Shown here: positions 8,887-16,429 of the stretch, piece after piece
How positions within the stretch are numbered: position 1 is the stretch's first letter
Layout of the letters: every line of letters starts with the position of its first letter
Assembly (NCBI RefSeq): GCF_016722765.1
Contig: NZ_JAEQND010000023.1
Coordinates: 1-44,569 of the forward strand
Direction of reading: 5' to 3'
DNA: 44,569 nucleotides
From: Ramlibacter alkalitolerans
GTDB lineage: Bacteria; Pseudomonadota; Gammaproteobacteria; Burkholderiales; Burkholderiaceae_C
Made by a program: the position numbers and the translations under genes
The notes under the pieces: model-generated
Database searches by the model: none
What the model was told of the DNA's origin: nothing
The model's input: the letters and a program-made list of their open reading frames with translations, nothing else

Positions 8887-10278
8887 ATGAAGGCGGAGCA
8901 GAACGAACTGATCACGCGGGTGGGCCCGGGCACGCCCTGCGGCGCCGTGATGCGCCAGTACTGGCAGCCGGTGGCGCTGGTGGACGAATTCGAGCCGCGG
9001 CTGGATCCGCGCATGGCGCAGCGGCCGCTCAAGCCCGTGCGCGTGCTGGGGCAGGACCTCGTCCTGTTCCGCGACGCCGCCGGCCGCTGGGGCCTGCTCG
9101 ATCGCGACTGCCCGCACCGCGGCGCCGACCTGGCCTTCGCGCGCCACGAAGGCGACGGCGTGCGCTGCCCCTTCCACGGCTGGAAGTTCGATGCCGCCGG
9201 CCGCTGCCTGGAGACGCCGGCGGAGCCGCAGGGCAGCAAGCTGTGCGAACGGGTGCGCCAGCGCAGCTATCCCGTGGTGGAACGCAGCGGCATCCTGTTC
9301 GGCTGGCTGGGCGAGGAAGGCGCCACGCCGCCGCCCTTCCCCGCCTTCGACTGCTTCGCCGCGCCGGCCTCGCACACCTTCGCCTTCAAGGGCCTGTGGC
9401 ACTGCAACTGGCTGCAGGCCTTCGAGGTCGGCATCGATCCGGCGCATCCCTCCTTCCTGCACCGCTTCCTGAGCGATGCGCCGCTGGAGGCGATCGGCGA
9501 CAACCCGGCCGGCAAGCAGTTCCGCAGCGCCAGCGCGGGCGACTTCGGCGGCGAGAAGTGGCCGATGACACGCATCATGCGCGAGTTCCACCGGCCGGAC
9601 ATCTCCGCCGAGAACCGGCCCTGGGGCCTGCAGCTCACGACGCTGCGGCCCATGACGGACGAACTGACGCACGTGCGCGTGACGCAGGCGATCTTCCCCC
9701 ACACCTTCGTGATCCCGCTGTCCGAAACGCTCACCATCACGCAGATGCACCTGCCCGTCGACGACACCCACACCTACTGGTACTCGATCTTCACCAGCTT
9801 CGCGGGGCCGGTGGACAAGGAAGCGATGCGCACGCAGCGGCTGCAGTTCATCGCGCTGCCGGACTACGTGCCGAAGTCCGGGCGCCACAACGACTGGGGC
9901 TTCAACCCCGAGGAGCAGCGCGGCCGCACCTTCCTCGGCATGGGCGAGGAAGACATCAACGTCCACGACCAGTGGGCGGTGGAAGGCATGGGCGCGATCC
10001 AGGACCGCACGCGCGAACACCTGGGCACCAGCGACAAGGTGATCATGGCGAACCGGCGCCTGCTGCTCAAGGCGATCGAGACCGTGCAGGCCGGCGGCGT
10101 GGCGCCCGGCGTCGCCGATGCGGCCCTGGCCGGCGAGATGCAGGGGCCCGACACGGTCGACGGCATCGCTCCCGCGGGCACCTGGGCCACCTGGTGGCGC
10201 GAACGCATCGAGGCGAAGCGCGCGGCGGCGCCCTGGCTGGCCGCCCGCGAACCCGGCACGCAGGCGCAGACGGCGTGA
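8887..10278 (+). CDS. Rieske non-haem iron oxygenase, alpha subunit (phthalate-dioxygenase-like)
   Basis: A 463-residue aromatic ring-hydroxylating oxygenase. The Rieske cluster ligands are Cys75 and His77 (CPHRG) with Cys94 and His97 (CPFHGWKF). The catalytic domain has NWLQAFEVGIDPAHPSFLHR, giving the bridging Asp184 and iron ligands His187 and His192. Sequence style and the lack of a beta-subunit gene place it with the homomultimeric phthalate-4,5-dioxygenase/phenoxybenzoate group. Electrons would come through the ferredoxin at 11753; no dedicated ferredoxin reductase is nearby. The stop overlaps the GTG start of the GS-like ligase (GTGA), so the two are translationally coupled. Substrate is unknown; see the finding on glutamylation. 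Confidence 0.93.
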   Translation: MKAEQNELITRVGPGTPCGAVMRQYWQPVALVDEFEPRLDPRMAQRPLKPVRVLGQDLVLFRDAAGRWGLLDRDCPHRGADLAFARHEGDGVRCPFHGWKFDAAGRCLETPAEPQGSKLCERVRQRSYPVVERSGILFGWLGEEGATPPPFPAFDCFAAPASHTFAFKGLWHCNWLQAFEVGIDPAHPSFLHRFLSDAPLEAIGDNPAGKQFRSASAGDFGGEKWPMTRIMREFHRPDISAENRPWGLQLTTLRPMTDELTHVRVTQAIFPHTFVIPLSETLTITQMHLPVDDTHTYWYSIFTSFAGPVDKEAMRTQRLQFIALPDYVPKSGRHNDWGFNPEEQRGRTFLGMGEEDINVHDQWAVEGMGAIQDRTREHLGTSDKVIMANRRLLLKAIETVQAGGVAPGVADAALAGEMQGPDTVDGIAPAGTWATWWRERIEAKRAAAPWLAAREPGTQAQTA

Positions 10279-11753
10279 CGTCGTTCGCCCAGCGTTGCGG
10301 CGTGCACGATGCGGCACGCGAGGAAGCAGTGGCGCGCGTCGCGCAGCGGATCGAGGCGCAGGGGCTGGAGCTCGTGCGCTTTGCCTGGTGCGACCTGCAC
10401 GGCGTGCTGCGCGGCAAGACCCTGGTCGCCGCCGCCGCGCCGCGCGCCTTGCGCGAAGGCCTCGGCATGGTCAGCACGCTGATGCTGAAGGACACCTCGG
10501 ACCGCACGGCCTTCCGGGTGTTCGAGCCGGGCGGCACGGACTCGCTGCCGGGGTTCGGCTTCGCCAACAACCTGCAGCTGCTGGGCGATCCGGCCAGCTT
10601 TCGCCAGCTTCCGTGGACCGCCGCCACCGGATGGATCCAGTGCCAGCCCTGGTTCACCGACGGCCAGCCGGTCGAACTGGACACCCGGCGCGTGCTGCAG
10701 CGCGCGCTCGCGCGGCTGGAAAAGGCGGGCTTCGAGCTCAAGTGCGGCCTGGAGATCGAGTTCCACATCTACCGCATCGAGGACGCGCAGGCGCAGCTCG
10801 ATGCCGAGCAGGCCGCCTGGCCGGCGCCCGTGCCGCGGGTGAGCCTGGTGCATCCCGGCTACAACCTGCTGGCCGAAGGCTGGTACGACCTGGCGGAGGA
10901 GCCGCTGCGCATCGTGCTGCGCACCGCGCAGGCGCTGGGGCTGCCGCTGCTGTCGCTGGAGGTGGAGCTCGGGCCCAGCCAGGTGGAGGCCGTGTTCGAG
11001 CCCACCGATGCGCTCACGGCGGCCGACAACATGGTCCTGTTCCGCAACGCCGTGAAGATGGCGCTGCGGCGTGCCGGCTACCACGCCACCTTCATGTGCC
11101 GGCCGCCCTTTCCCAACATCATGTCCAGCGGCTGGCACCTGCACCAGTCGCTGGTGGACCTGCACACCGGCGCGAATGCGTTCCGGCGCGACAGCCCCGG
11201 CACGCACACCACGCCGGCCGATGCGGGCTCCACGCTGTCGCAGGTCGGGGAGCACTGGCTGGCCGGCCTGCTGCAGCATGCGCGCGGCATGGCCGTGTTC
11301 TGCACGCCGACGGCAAACGGCTTCGGCCGCTTCCGCCCCAACGCGCTGGCGCCGCAATCGGTGCTGTGGGGCCGCGACAACCGCGGGGCGCTGCTGCGCG
11401 TGATCGGCGACTGCGGCGACGAAGCGACGCGGATCGAGAACCGCATCGGCGAGCCCGCGGCCAATCCCTATCTCTACATCGCGTCGCAGGTCCATGCCGG
11501 CCTGGAGGGGATCGGCCGCCGGCTGCTGCCACCCGCAGCCACGGACGCGCCTTACGCCGGCACGGGCGAGAACCTGCCCACCAGCCTGGGCGAGGCGCTG
11601 GCGGCGCTGCGCACCGACCTCGGCCTTTGCGAAGCCTTCGGTGCGGCGTTCATCGACTACTTCACGCAGATCAAGCGCAGCGAGCAGCAGCGCCTGGAGG
11701 CGGCGGACGACAGCGAGGAGTTCATGCGACGCGAATACTTCGGCAGGTTGTGA
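10275..11753 (+). CDS. Glutamine-synthetase-like gamma-glutamyl ligase
   Basis: A 492-residue member of the glutamine synthetase superfamily. The GTG start at 10275 overlaps the Rieske stop by four bases. Family blocks are GLEIEFHIY (158-166), SLEVELGPSQVEAVFEP (227-243) with metal-binding glutamates, SGWHLHQSL (285-293), the catalytic-loop-like NGFGRFRPN (348-356) and RIENRIGEPAANPYLYIAS (386-404). Divergence from GlnA and linkage to an oxygenase suggest that it ligates glutamate to an organic amine, as in aniline (TdnQ/AtdA1), isopropylamine or putrescine pathways, rather than making glutamine for assimilation. The stop overlaps the next ATG (TGATG). Amine substrate is inferred, not shown. 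Confidence 0.9.
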   Translation: MTSFAQRCGVHDAAREEAVARVAQRIEAQGLELVRFAWCDLHGVLRGKTLVAAAAPRALREGLGMVSTLMLKDTSDRTAFRVFEPGGTDSLPGFGFANNLQLLGDPASFRQLPWTAATGWIQCQPWFTDGQPVELDTRRVLQRALARLEKAGFELKCGLEIEFHIYRIEDAQAQLDAEQAAWPAPVPRVSLVHPGYNLLAEGWYDLAEEPLRIVLRTAQALGLPLLSLEVELGPSQVEAVFEPTDALTAADNMVLFRNAVKMALRRAGYHATFMCRPPFPNIMSSGWHLHQSLVDLHTGANAFRRDSPGTHTTPADAGSTLSQVGEHWLAGLLQHARGMAVFCTPTANGFGRFRPNALAPQSVLWGRDNRGALLRVIGDCGDEATRIENRIGEPAANPYLYIASQVHAGLEGIGRRLLPPAATDAPYAGTGENLPTSLGEALAALRTDLGLCEAFGAAFIDYFTQIKRSEQQRLEAADDSEEFMRREYFGRL

Positions 11754-12085
11754 TGACGATCAAGGTGCACCTGTTCGGGCCGGCCTCGGCCCCCGGCGAG
11801 ACGACGCTGGAAGTCAGACCCGGCCAGAGCCTCATGCAGGCGGCCGTTGCGGGCAACGTCAAGGGCATCGAGGCCGACTGCGGCGGCCTCCTGACCTGCG
11901 CCACCTGCCACGTCTACGTGCGCGAGCCCTTCGCCAGCCGGCTCGACCTGCCGACGGAGGACGAGATGGGCATGCTCGAATTCACCGCCTCGCCGCGGCG
12001 CGCGGGCAGCCGATTGAGCTGCCAGATCAGGCTCACGCCGGAGCTGGATGGCTTGGCGGTAGACTTGCCCGAGAGCCAACACTGA
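11753..12085 (+). CDS. Adrenodoxin-type 2Fe-2S ferredoxin
   Basis: A 110-residue ferredoxin with the cluster pattern C-x5-C-x2-C-x37-C: Cys43, Cys49, Cys52 and Cys90 (DCGGLLTCATCH and LSCQ). This spacing is the vertebrate/bacterial adrenodoxin, FdxB or putidaredoxin class, not the plant type. The ATG overlaps the stop of the GS-like ligase, so the Rieske oxygenase, ligase and ferredoxin are made from one coupled message. It most likely delivers electrons to the Rieske oxygenase at 8887. The reductase must be encoded elsewhere. Confidence 0.93.
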   Translation: MTIKVHLFGPASAPGETTLEVRPGQSLMQAAVAGNVKGIEADCGGLLTCATCHVYVREPFASRLDLPTEDEMGMLEFTASPRRAGSRLSCQIRLTPELDGLAVDLPESQH

Positions 12086-12095
12086 AAGCACGAAG

Positions 12096-12404
12096 ATGAT
12101 CCTGGAACTCGCCGACATCCGCATCGCACCGGGCAAGCAGAAGGAATTCGAGGAGGCGATCGAGCGCGGTGCGCGCAGCGTCATCGCCCGTGCCGAAGGC
12201 TGCCGCGGCTTCAAGGTGAACAAGGGCGTCGAGTCGCCGGAGCGCTACGTGCTGCAGGTCTTCTGGGACACGCTGGAAGACCACACGGTGAAGTTCCGCG
12301 GCGGCCCGCTGTTCGCCGAATGGCGCGCGATCGTGGGGCCGTTCTTCGCGCAGCCACCGGTGGTGGAGCACTTCACGCTGGTGGCGAAGAGCGGCGAGAA
12401 CTGA
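12096..12404 (+). CDS. Antibiotic-biosynthesis-monooxygenase (ABM) fold protein
   Basis: A 102-residue dimeric alpha/beta-barrel-type protein. It opens MILELADIRIAPGKQKEFEEAI and has the mid-region GCRGFKVNKGVESPERYVLQVFWDTLEDH, typical of the ABM/YgiN domain. Family members act as cofactor-free oxygenases on quinol-like substrates, as haem-degrading enzymes, or have no known activity. It lies 10 bp after the ferredoxin as the last gene of the block, so a role on a quinol or aromatic intermediate is possible. After it come dispersed repeats, with no clear T-run terminator. Confidence 0.85.
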   Translation: MILELADIRIAPGKQKEFEEAIERGARSVIARAEGCRGFKVNKGVESPERYVLQVFWDTLEDHTVKFRGGPLFAEWRAIVGPFFAQPPVVEHFTLVAKSGEN

Positions 12405-12455
12405 CGCGCGGCAACCCCTCGCAGGCTGGCTGCCGTCATCCCCGCGCAGCCTCAC

Positions 12456-12656
12456 TCCCGTCATCCCCGCGCAGGCGGGGACCCAGAGCACGCGCGCAGC
12501 GCGTGAAAACCGGAAGCCCTGGATTCCCGCCTTCGCGGGAATGACGGAATTCCCGCCTTCGCGGGAATGACGGGATCTGCGCCTTCGCGGGAATGACGGG
12601 ATTTGCGCCCTCGCGGGAATGACGGAATCTGCGCCTTCGCGGGAATGACGCGAGTT
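12456..12656. repeat. REP-like palindrome followed by five tandem 26-27-bp units
   Basis: A palindromic element (cgtcatccccgcgcaggcgg... paired with ...cgccttcgcgggaatgacgg) occupies about 12458-12546. From 12526 its right half is repeated as five units: 12526-12551, 12552-12578, 12579-12604, 12605-12630 and 12631-12656. Each contains cgccttcgcgggaatgacg, with one c/t change in unit 4. Units are contiguous with no spacers, so it is not a CRISPR array. Related copies are at 112-134 and 44373-44447. It ends two bases before the OmpA-family stop codon. Confidence 0.85.
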
Positions 12657-12658
12657 GC

Positions 12659-13321
12659 TCAGCGCGCCGCGACGTTGCGCTCGCCCAGGAAGATCTCCAC
12701 CCGGCGGTTGCGGGCGCGGCCGGCGTCGCTGGTGTTGTCGGCCACCGGCTCGTGCTCTCCCCGCCCCGCCACCTGGATCTGCGCGGCGCTCACGCCGCGC
12801 GAGACCAGGTAGTTGCGCGTCGCCTGCGCGCGCTCCACCGAGAGCCGGTTGTTCAGTTCGTCGGAGCCGGTGCTGTCGGTGTGGCCGATGATGCGCACCT
12901 CCGTGTTCGGCTGGTTGGCCAGGCCACTGGCGAACTGGTCGAGGATGGGGCGCATGTTCGGCTTGATGTCGGCACGCCCGGTGTCGAACGACAGGTCGCT
13001 CGGCACGTTCAGCTTCAGCTGGTTGTCGGCCGTCTGGGTCACGGTGGCGCCGCTGCCCATGGTGGCGCGCTCCATCGCCAGCCGCTTCTGCTCCATGTTC
13101 CGGGACCAGATGTAGCCGCCGGCGGCGCCCACGCCGGCGCCGATCAGCGCGCCCTTGGTGTTGCCGCCGATCGCGGCGCCGGCCAGCGCGCCGACGCCGG
13201 CGCCGATCGCGGTGTTGCGGGTGGTCGGGGTCATGCCGGTGTTCATGTCGGCGCAGCCGGCGAGGCCGAAGGCCGCCGTGGTGACGGCGATGAGGCCGAG
13301 GCGGATCGAGTGGGTGTTCAT
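12659..13321 (-). CDS. OmpA-family outer-membrane lipoprotein (YiaD/Pal-like)
   Basis: A 220-residue protein. A lipoprotein signal ends in the lipobox LAGC with Cys23. A glycine-rich zipper (GAGVGALAGAAIGG...GAGVGAAGGY, about 40-70) may sit in the outer membrane. The C-terminal OmpA peptidoglycan-binding domain spans about 110-215, with IIGHTDSTGSDELNNRLSVERA and the terminal GRARNRRVEI. It probably anchors the outer membrane to the wall. It stands alone on the minus strand between two plus-strand catabolic blocks and separates them transcriptionally. Nothing ties it functionally to aromatic degradation. Confidence 0.92.
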   Translation of the reverse strand: MNTHSIRLGLIAVTTAAFGLAGCADMNTGMTPTTRNTAIGAGVGALAGAAIGGNTKGALIGAGVGAAGGYIWSRNMEQKRLAMERATMGSGATVTQTADNQLKLNVPSDLSFDTGRADIKPNMRPILDQFASGLANQPNTEVRIIGHTDSTGSDELNNRLSVERAQATRNYLVSRGVSAAQIQVAGRGEHEPVADNTSDAGRARNRRVEIFLGERNVAAR

Positions 13322-13406
13322 CTTCTCTTCTCCTGTTGTAAAAGCCCATCCATTGGAGAGAAAAGCGGCGCCGCAGGCTGTCGGACAAGGCCGACCTTGA
13401 GCATTG

Positions 13407-13865
13407 TTACGCCTCTTCGCCCTCGGCCGCGAGGTCCTGGTGGGCGGCCACCAGGCGATCGAGCAGCGCGACCAGCTGCTCGCGATCGCTTTCGTCCAGG
13501 GGCGCCAGGATGCGCGCCTGCACCTTGCCCACCGCGCGCTTCATCCTGCGCGCCGCCTCCGCGCCCTCCGGCGTGACCCACAGGCACTTGCGGCGGCGGT
13601 CGTTGTCGTGCGCCGCCCGCCGCACCCAGCCGCGCGCTTCCAGCCGGCCGATCACGGAGCCGAAGGTCGCGGCGTCGAAGGCGACCTTGCGCGCCAGCGT
13701 CACCTGGTCCTCGCCGGGGTCCTCCAGCAGCGCATTGAGGATGGCGAACTGCACGGGCGTGACCTCGTAGGCGGCCGTCTCCTCCATGAAGATCGCCACC
13801 GCCACCTGGTGCGCGCGCCGGATCAGGTGCCCGGGCGCATGCCGGAAGTCGAATCCCTTGCCCAT
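13407..13865 (-). CDS. MarR-family transcriptional regulator
   Basis: A 152-residue winged-helix protein starting at ATG 13865 (MGKGFDFRHAPGHLIRR); a GTG at 13883 would add six residues. The central region PVQFAILNALLEDPGEDQVTLARKVAFDAATFGSVIGRLEARGWVRR contains the helix-turn-helix, and HDNDRRRKCLWVTPEGAE is the typical wing (R-x-D-R-R). MarR proteins often repress aromatic-degradation genes and are released by phenolic ligands. It is transcribed divergently from the FAD oxidoreductase-cupin-FAH-TRAP block, so it is the probable regulator of that block. A palindromic site lies between them. Confidence 0.92.
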   Translation of the reverse strand: MGKGFDFRHAPGHLIRRAHQVAVAIFMEETAAYEVTPVQFAILNALLEDPGEDQVTLARKVAFDAATFGSVIGRLEARGWVRRAAHDNDRRRKCLWVTPEGAEAARRMKRAVGKVQARILAPLDESDREQLVALLDRLVAAHQDLAAEGEEA

Positions 13866-13912
13866 GGACGCCAGTCTATGCACGAACCTTGCGGTGGGTC
13901 AAATCCATATGT

Positions 13913-13923
13913 ATGCTTAGCAT
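13913..13923. promoter_or_regulatory. Short palindrome, candidate MarR operator
   Basis: ATGCT-T-AGCAT, an 11-bp perfect palindrome in locally AT-rich sequence (caaatccatatgtatgcttagcatctatgg), lies 48 bp upstream of the MarR start and about 100 bp before the FAD gene. The flanks extend the symmetry imperfectly. Location and form suit autoregulation by the MarR protein. Confidence 0.45.
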
Positions 13924-14018
13924 CTATGGGCGGCCTCGTCCCGGCGCGCCGGGGAATCCGCGGGCTTCACCGGACTCCAATGGATGGACAGGCGCGCGGA
14001 CCTGCAGAAGCCGAACGA

Positions 14019-15377
14019 ATGATGACCCGCACCCTCACGGAACCCAGCCGCGCCACGCCGGTCTGGGGCGAATACGACGTCGTCGTGCTGGGCGGTGGCC
14101 CCGCCGGCATGGCCGCCGCCGTGGCGGCCGCGCGCGCCGGCCGCAGGACGCTGCTGGTGGAGCGCTACGGCTTCCTCGGCGGCATGGGCACCGCCGCCGG
14201 CGTGACCAACTTCTGCGGCCTGCACGCCAACGTGCATGGCGAGATCCGGCAGGTGGTGCATGGCGTGGCCGACGAGTTGCTGCAGCGCATCGCGCGCCTG
14301 GGCGGCCTCAACCAGCCGCACGCCCTGTTCGGCAAGACGGTGGCCCAGGCTTACGACACCGCCGCCTACAAGATCGCCGCCGACGACCTGCTGCTGTCCG
14401 CGGGCGTCGAGGTCCTGTTCCACGCGCTCGCCGCCGGCGTGGTGATGGAGGGCGAACGCCGCGTGCAGGCGCTGCTGGTCGAGACCAAGTCCGGCCGCCG
14501 CGGGGTACTCGGCCGCACCTTCATCGACGCTTCCGGCGACGGCGACCTCGCGGCCTGGGCCGGCGCACCGTACGACAAGGGCGACGGCGCCGGCAACATG
14601 CTCTACCCCTCGACCATGTTCCGCATCAACGGCGTCGATCCCGCACGCGCCGGCAAGGCCTGGGAAGTGATCCCCCGGCTGATGCTCCAGGCCGAGGCCG
14701 AAGGCCGCTACCGCTTCCCGCGCAAGACGCCGATCGTGCGGCCGCAGAAGAGCGGCATCGAATGGCGGGTCAACCTCACCCAGCTGGCCAACCGCGAAGG
14801 CAACGCCATGGACGGCACCGACGCGCGCGACCTGAGCGAAGCGGAAGTGCTGGGCCGCCGGCAGATCGCCGAAGTCGCCGGTTTCCTGCGCGAGGTGCCC
14901 GGCTTCGAGAGCTGCTACATCGTCGACATCGCGCCGCAGGTCGGCATCCGCGAGACGCGCCGCGTGCGCGGCCTGTACCAGCTCACCGAGAGCGACGTGC
15001 TCGATTGCGCGAGCTTCGACGACACCGTCGGCGTCAACGGCTGGCCGCTGGAGCTGCACCTGAAGGGCGACGTCGAATTCCGGTGGCCGAGGATCCCGGA
15101 GAGCCGCGGCTTCAACCACCTGCCCTACCGCATCACGGTGCCCGAGGGGCTGGACAACGTCTGGGTCGCGGGCCGCTGCGCCTCGATGAGCCACGAGGCG
15201 CAGTCGGCGGCGCGCGTGACCGGCGCCTGCTTCGTGATGGGCCAGGCCGCCGGCGCCGGGGCCGACCTGGCCCTGCAATCGGGCGTCGCCGCCAGTGCGG
15301 TGGACGTCGCTTCCCTGCAGGCGCGCCTCGAAGAAAATGGCGCCTGGCTGGGTCGCATCGCAAAGGAGACTGCATGA
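14019..15377 (+). CDS. FAD-dependent oxidoreductase (FAD_oxidored family)
   Basis: A 452-residue flavoprotein. The N-terminal Rossmann motif VVVLGGGPAGMAAAVAAARAG (GGGPAG at 25-30) is followed by LLVERYGFLGGMGTAAGVTN, a block typical of the PF12831-type FAD family. The C-terminal FAD-binding end DNVWVAGRCASMSHEAQSAARV is present. Family members oxidise varied substrates, and the exact reaction cannot be read from sequence. It does not look like a ferredoxin reductase. Start choice is open: 14019/14022 (MMTRTLTEP) or 13980. Its stop overlaps the next ATG (ATGA), so it is coupled to the ring-cleavage enzyme and probably prepares that enzyme's substrate. Confidence 0.85.
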   Translation: MMTRTLTEPSRATPVWGEYDVVVLGGGPAGMAAAVAAARAGRRTLLVERYGFLGGMGTAAGVTNFCGLHANVHGEIRQVVHGVADELLQRIARLGGLNQPHALFGKTVAQAYDTAAYKIAADDLLLSAGVEVLFHALAAGVVMEGERRVQALLVETKSGRRGVLGRTFIDASGDGDLAAWAGAPYDKGDGAGNMLYPSTMFRINGVDPARAGKAWEVIPRLMLQAEAEGRYRFPRKTPIVRPQKSGIEWRVNLTQLANREGNAMDGTDARDLSEAEVLGRRQIAEVAGFLREVPGFESCYIVDIAPQVGIRETRRVRGLYQLTESDVLDCASFDDTVGVNGWPLELHLKGDVEFRWPRIPESRGFNHLPYRITVPEGLDNVWVAGRCASMSHEAQSAARVTGACFVMGQAAGAGADLALQSGVAASAVDVASLQARLEENGAWLGRIAKETA

Positions 15378-16429
15378 ACGCCCCCCTTCCCACCGCGCAG
15401 CTGCGCCAGCAGTTGTACCGCGACATGGACCCGCACAACCTCACGCCCCTGTGGGAGGTGCTGCATGCGCTGGTGCCGCCGCAGCCGAAGACGCCCTGTG
15501 CGCCGGCGCTGTGGAAGTACGACGAGGTCCGGCCCTACCTGATGCGCGCGGGTGAGGTGATCACCGCCGAAGAGGCGGTGCGGCGCGTCCTGATCCTGGA
15601 GAACCCGAAGCTGCGCGGCCAGTCGGCGGTGACGCAATCGCTCTATGCCGGCCTGCAGCTGATCCTGCCCGGCGAGGTGGCGCCCAGCCACCGGCACACG
15701 CAGAGTGCGCTGCGCTTCATCGTCGAGGGCTCCGGCGCCTACACCGCCGTCGACGGCGAGCGCACGACCATGCGGCCGGGCGACTTCATCATCACCCCGA
15801 GCTGGACGTGGCACGACCACGGCCACGAAGCGGACCAGCCGGTGGTGTGGCTCGACGGCCTGGACATCCCGATGATCCGCTTCTTCGATGCCGGCTTCGC
15901 GCAGAACGACACCAGCAAGTCGCAGCAGGTCACGCGCAGCGAAGGCACCAGCTTCGCGCGCTACGGCCACAACATGGCGCCGGTCCGCGCGACATCCCCC
16001 TACGGCCGCACCTCGCCGATCTTCAGCTACCCCTACGAGCGCAGCCGCGAGGCGCTGGAGCAGCTCGAACGCGGCGCGCCCATCGACGCCTGGGACGGCA
16101 GCAAGCTGCGCTACGTGAACCCGCTCACCGGCGGCTGGCCCATGCCCACCATCGCCACCTTCCTGCAGAAGCTGCCGGCCGGCTTCAGCGGCAAGGGCTG
16201 GCGCCAGACCGATGGCGCCGTGTACAGCGTGGTCGAGGGTGAAGGCGAGGTGACCATCGTCTCCGGCGAGCAGGAGTGGCGCTACGCCTTCGGCCCGCGC
16301 GATCATTTCGTCGTGCCCTCGTGGCACACTGCGCGCCTCGCTTCCGCCAGGGGCTGCGTCCTGTTCAGTTTTTCCGACCGCCCCGTGCACGAAGCGCTGG
16401 GAATCCATTCCGAAGAAAGGTTGTCATGA
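15374..16429 (+). CDS. Gentisate 1,2-dioxygenase-like bicupin ring-cleavage enzyme
   Basis: A 351-residue bicupin. The N-terminal cupin has SHRHTQSALRFIVEG with Fe(II) ligands His106 and His108 and a third likely His147 (WTWHDHG). The C-terminal cupin (GAVYSVVEGEGEV...HFVVPSWH) is also preserved. This matches gentisate 1,2-dioxygenase, which cleaves gentisate to maleylpyruvate; close relatives accept salicylate, 1-hydroxy-2-naphthoate or 5-aminosalicylate. It overlaps both neighbours by four bases (ATGA), in the order FAD oxidoreductase - dioxygenase - FAH hydrolase, a coupled lower pathway. The substrate could be gentisate or an amino analogue; sequence alone does not decide. Confidence 0.88.
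   Translation: MNAPLPTAQLRQQLYRDMDPHNLTPLWEVLHALVPPQPKTPCAPALWKYDEVRPYLMRAGEVITAEEAVRRVLILENPKLRGQSAVTQSLYAGLQLILPGEVAPSHRHTQSALRFIVEGSGAYTAVDGERTTMRPGDFIITPSWTWHDHGHEADQPVVWLDGLDIPMIRFFDAGFAQNDTSKSQQVTRSEGTSFARYGHNMAPVRATSPYGRTSPIFSYPYERSREALEQLERGAPIDAWDGSKLRYVNPLTGGWPMPTIATFLQKLPAGFSGKGWRQTDGAVYSVVEGEGEVTIVSGEQEWRYAFGPRDHFVVPSWHTARLASARGCVLFSFSDRPVHEALGIHSEERLS

Noticed and set aside
10275..11753. Housekeeping glutamine synthetase glnA
   Set aside because: Embedded and translationally coupled between a Rieske oxygenase and its ferredoxin; catalytic-loop sequence (NGFGRFRPN) is unlike GlnA, and no glnB/ntr genes are nearby.
12526..12656. CRISPR-like array
   Set aside because: Units of 26-27 bp are contiguous without spacers and derive from a dispersed palindrome; no cas genes nearby.
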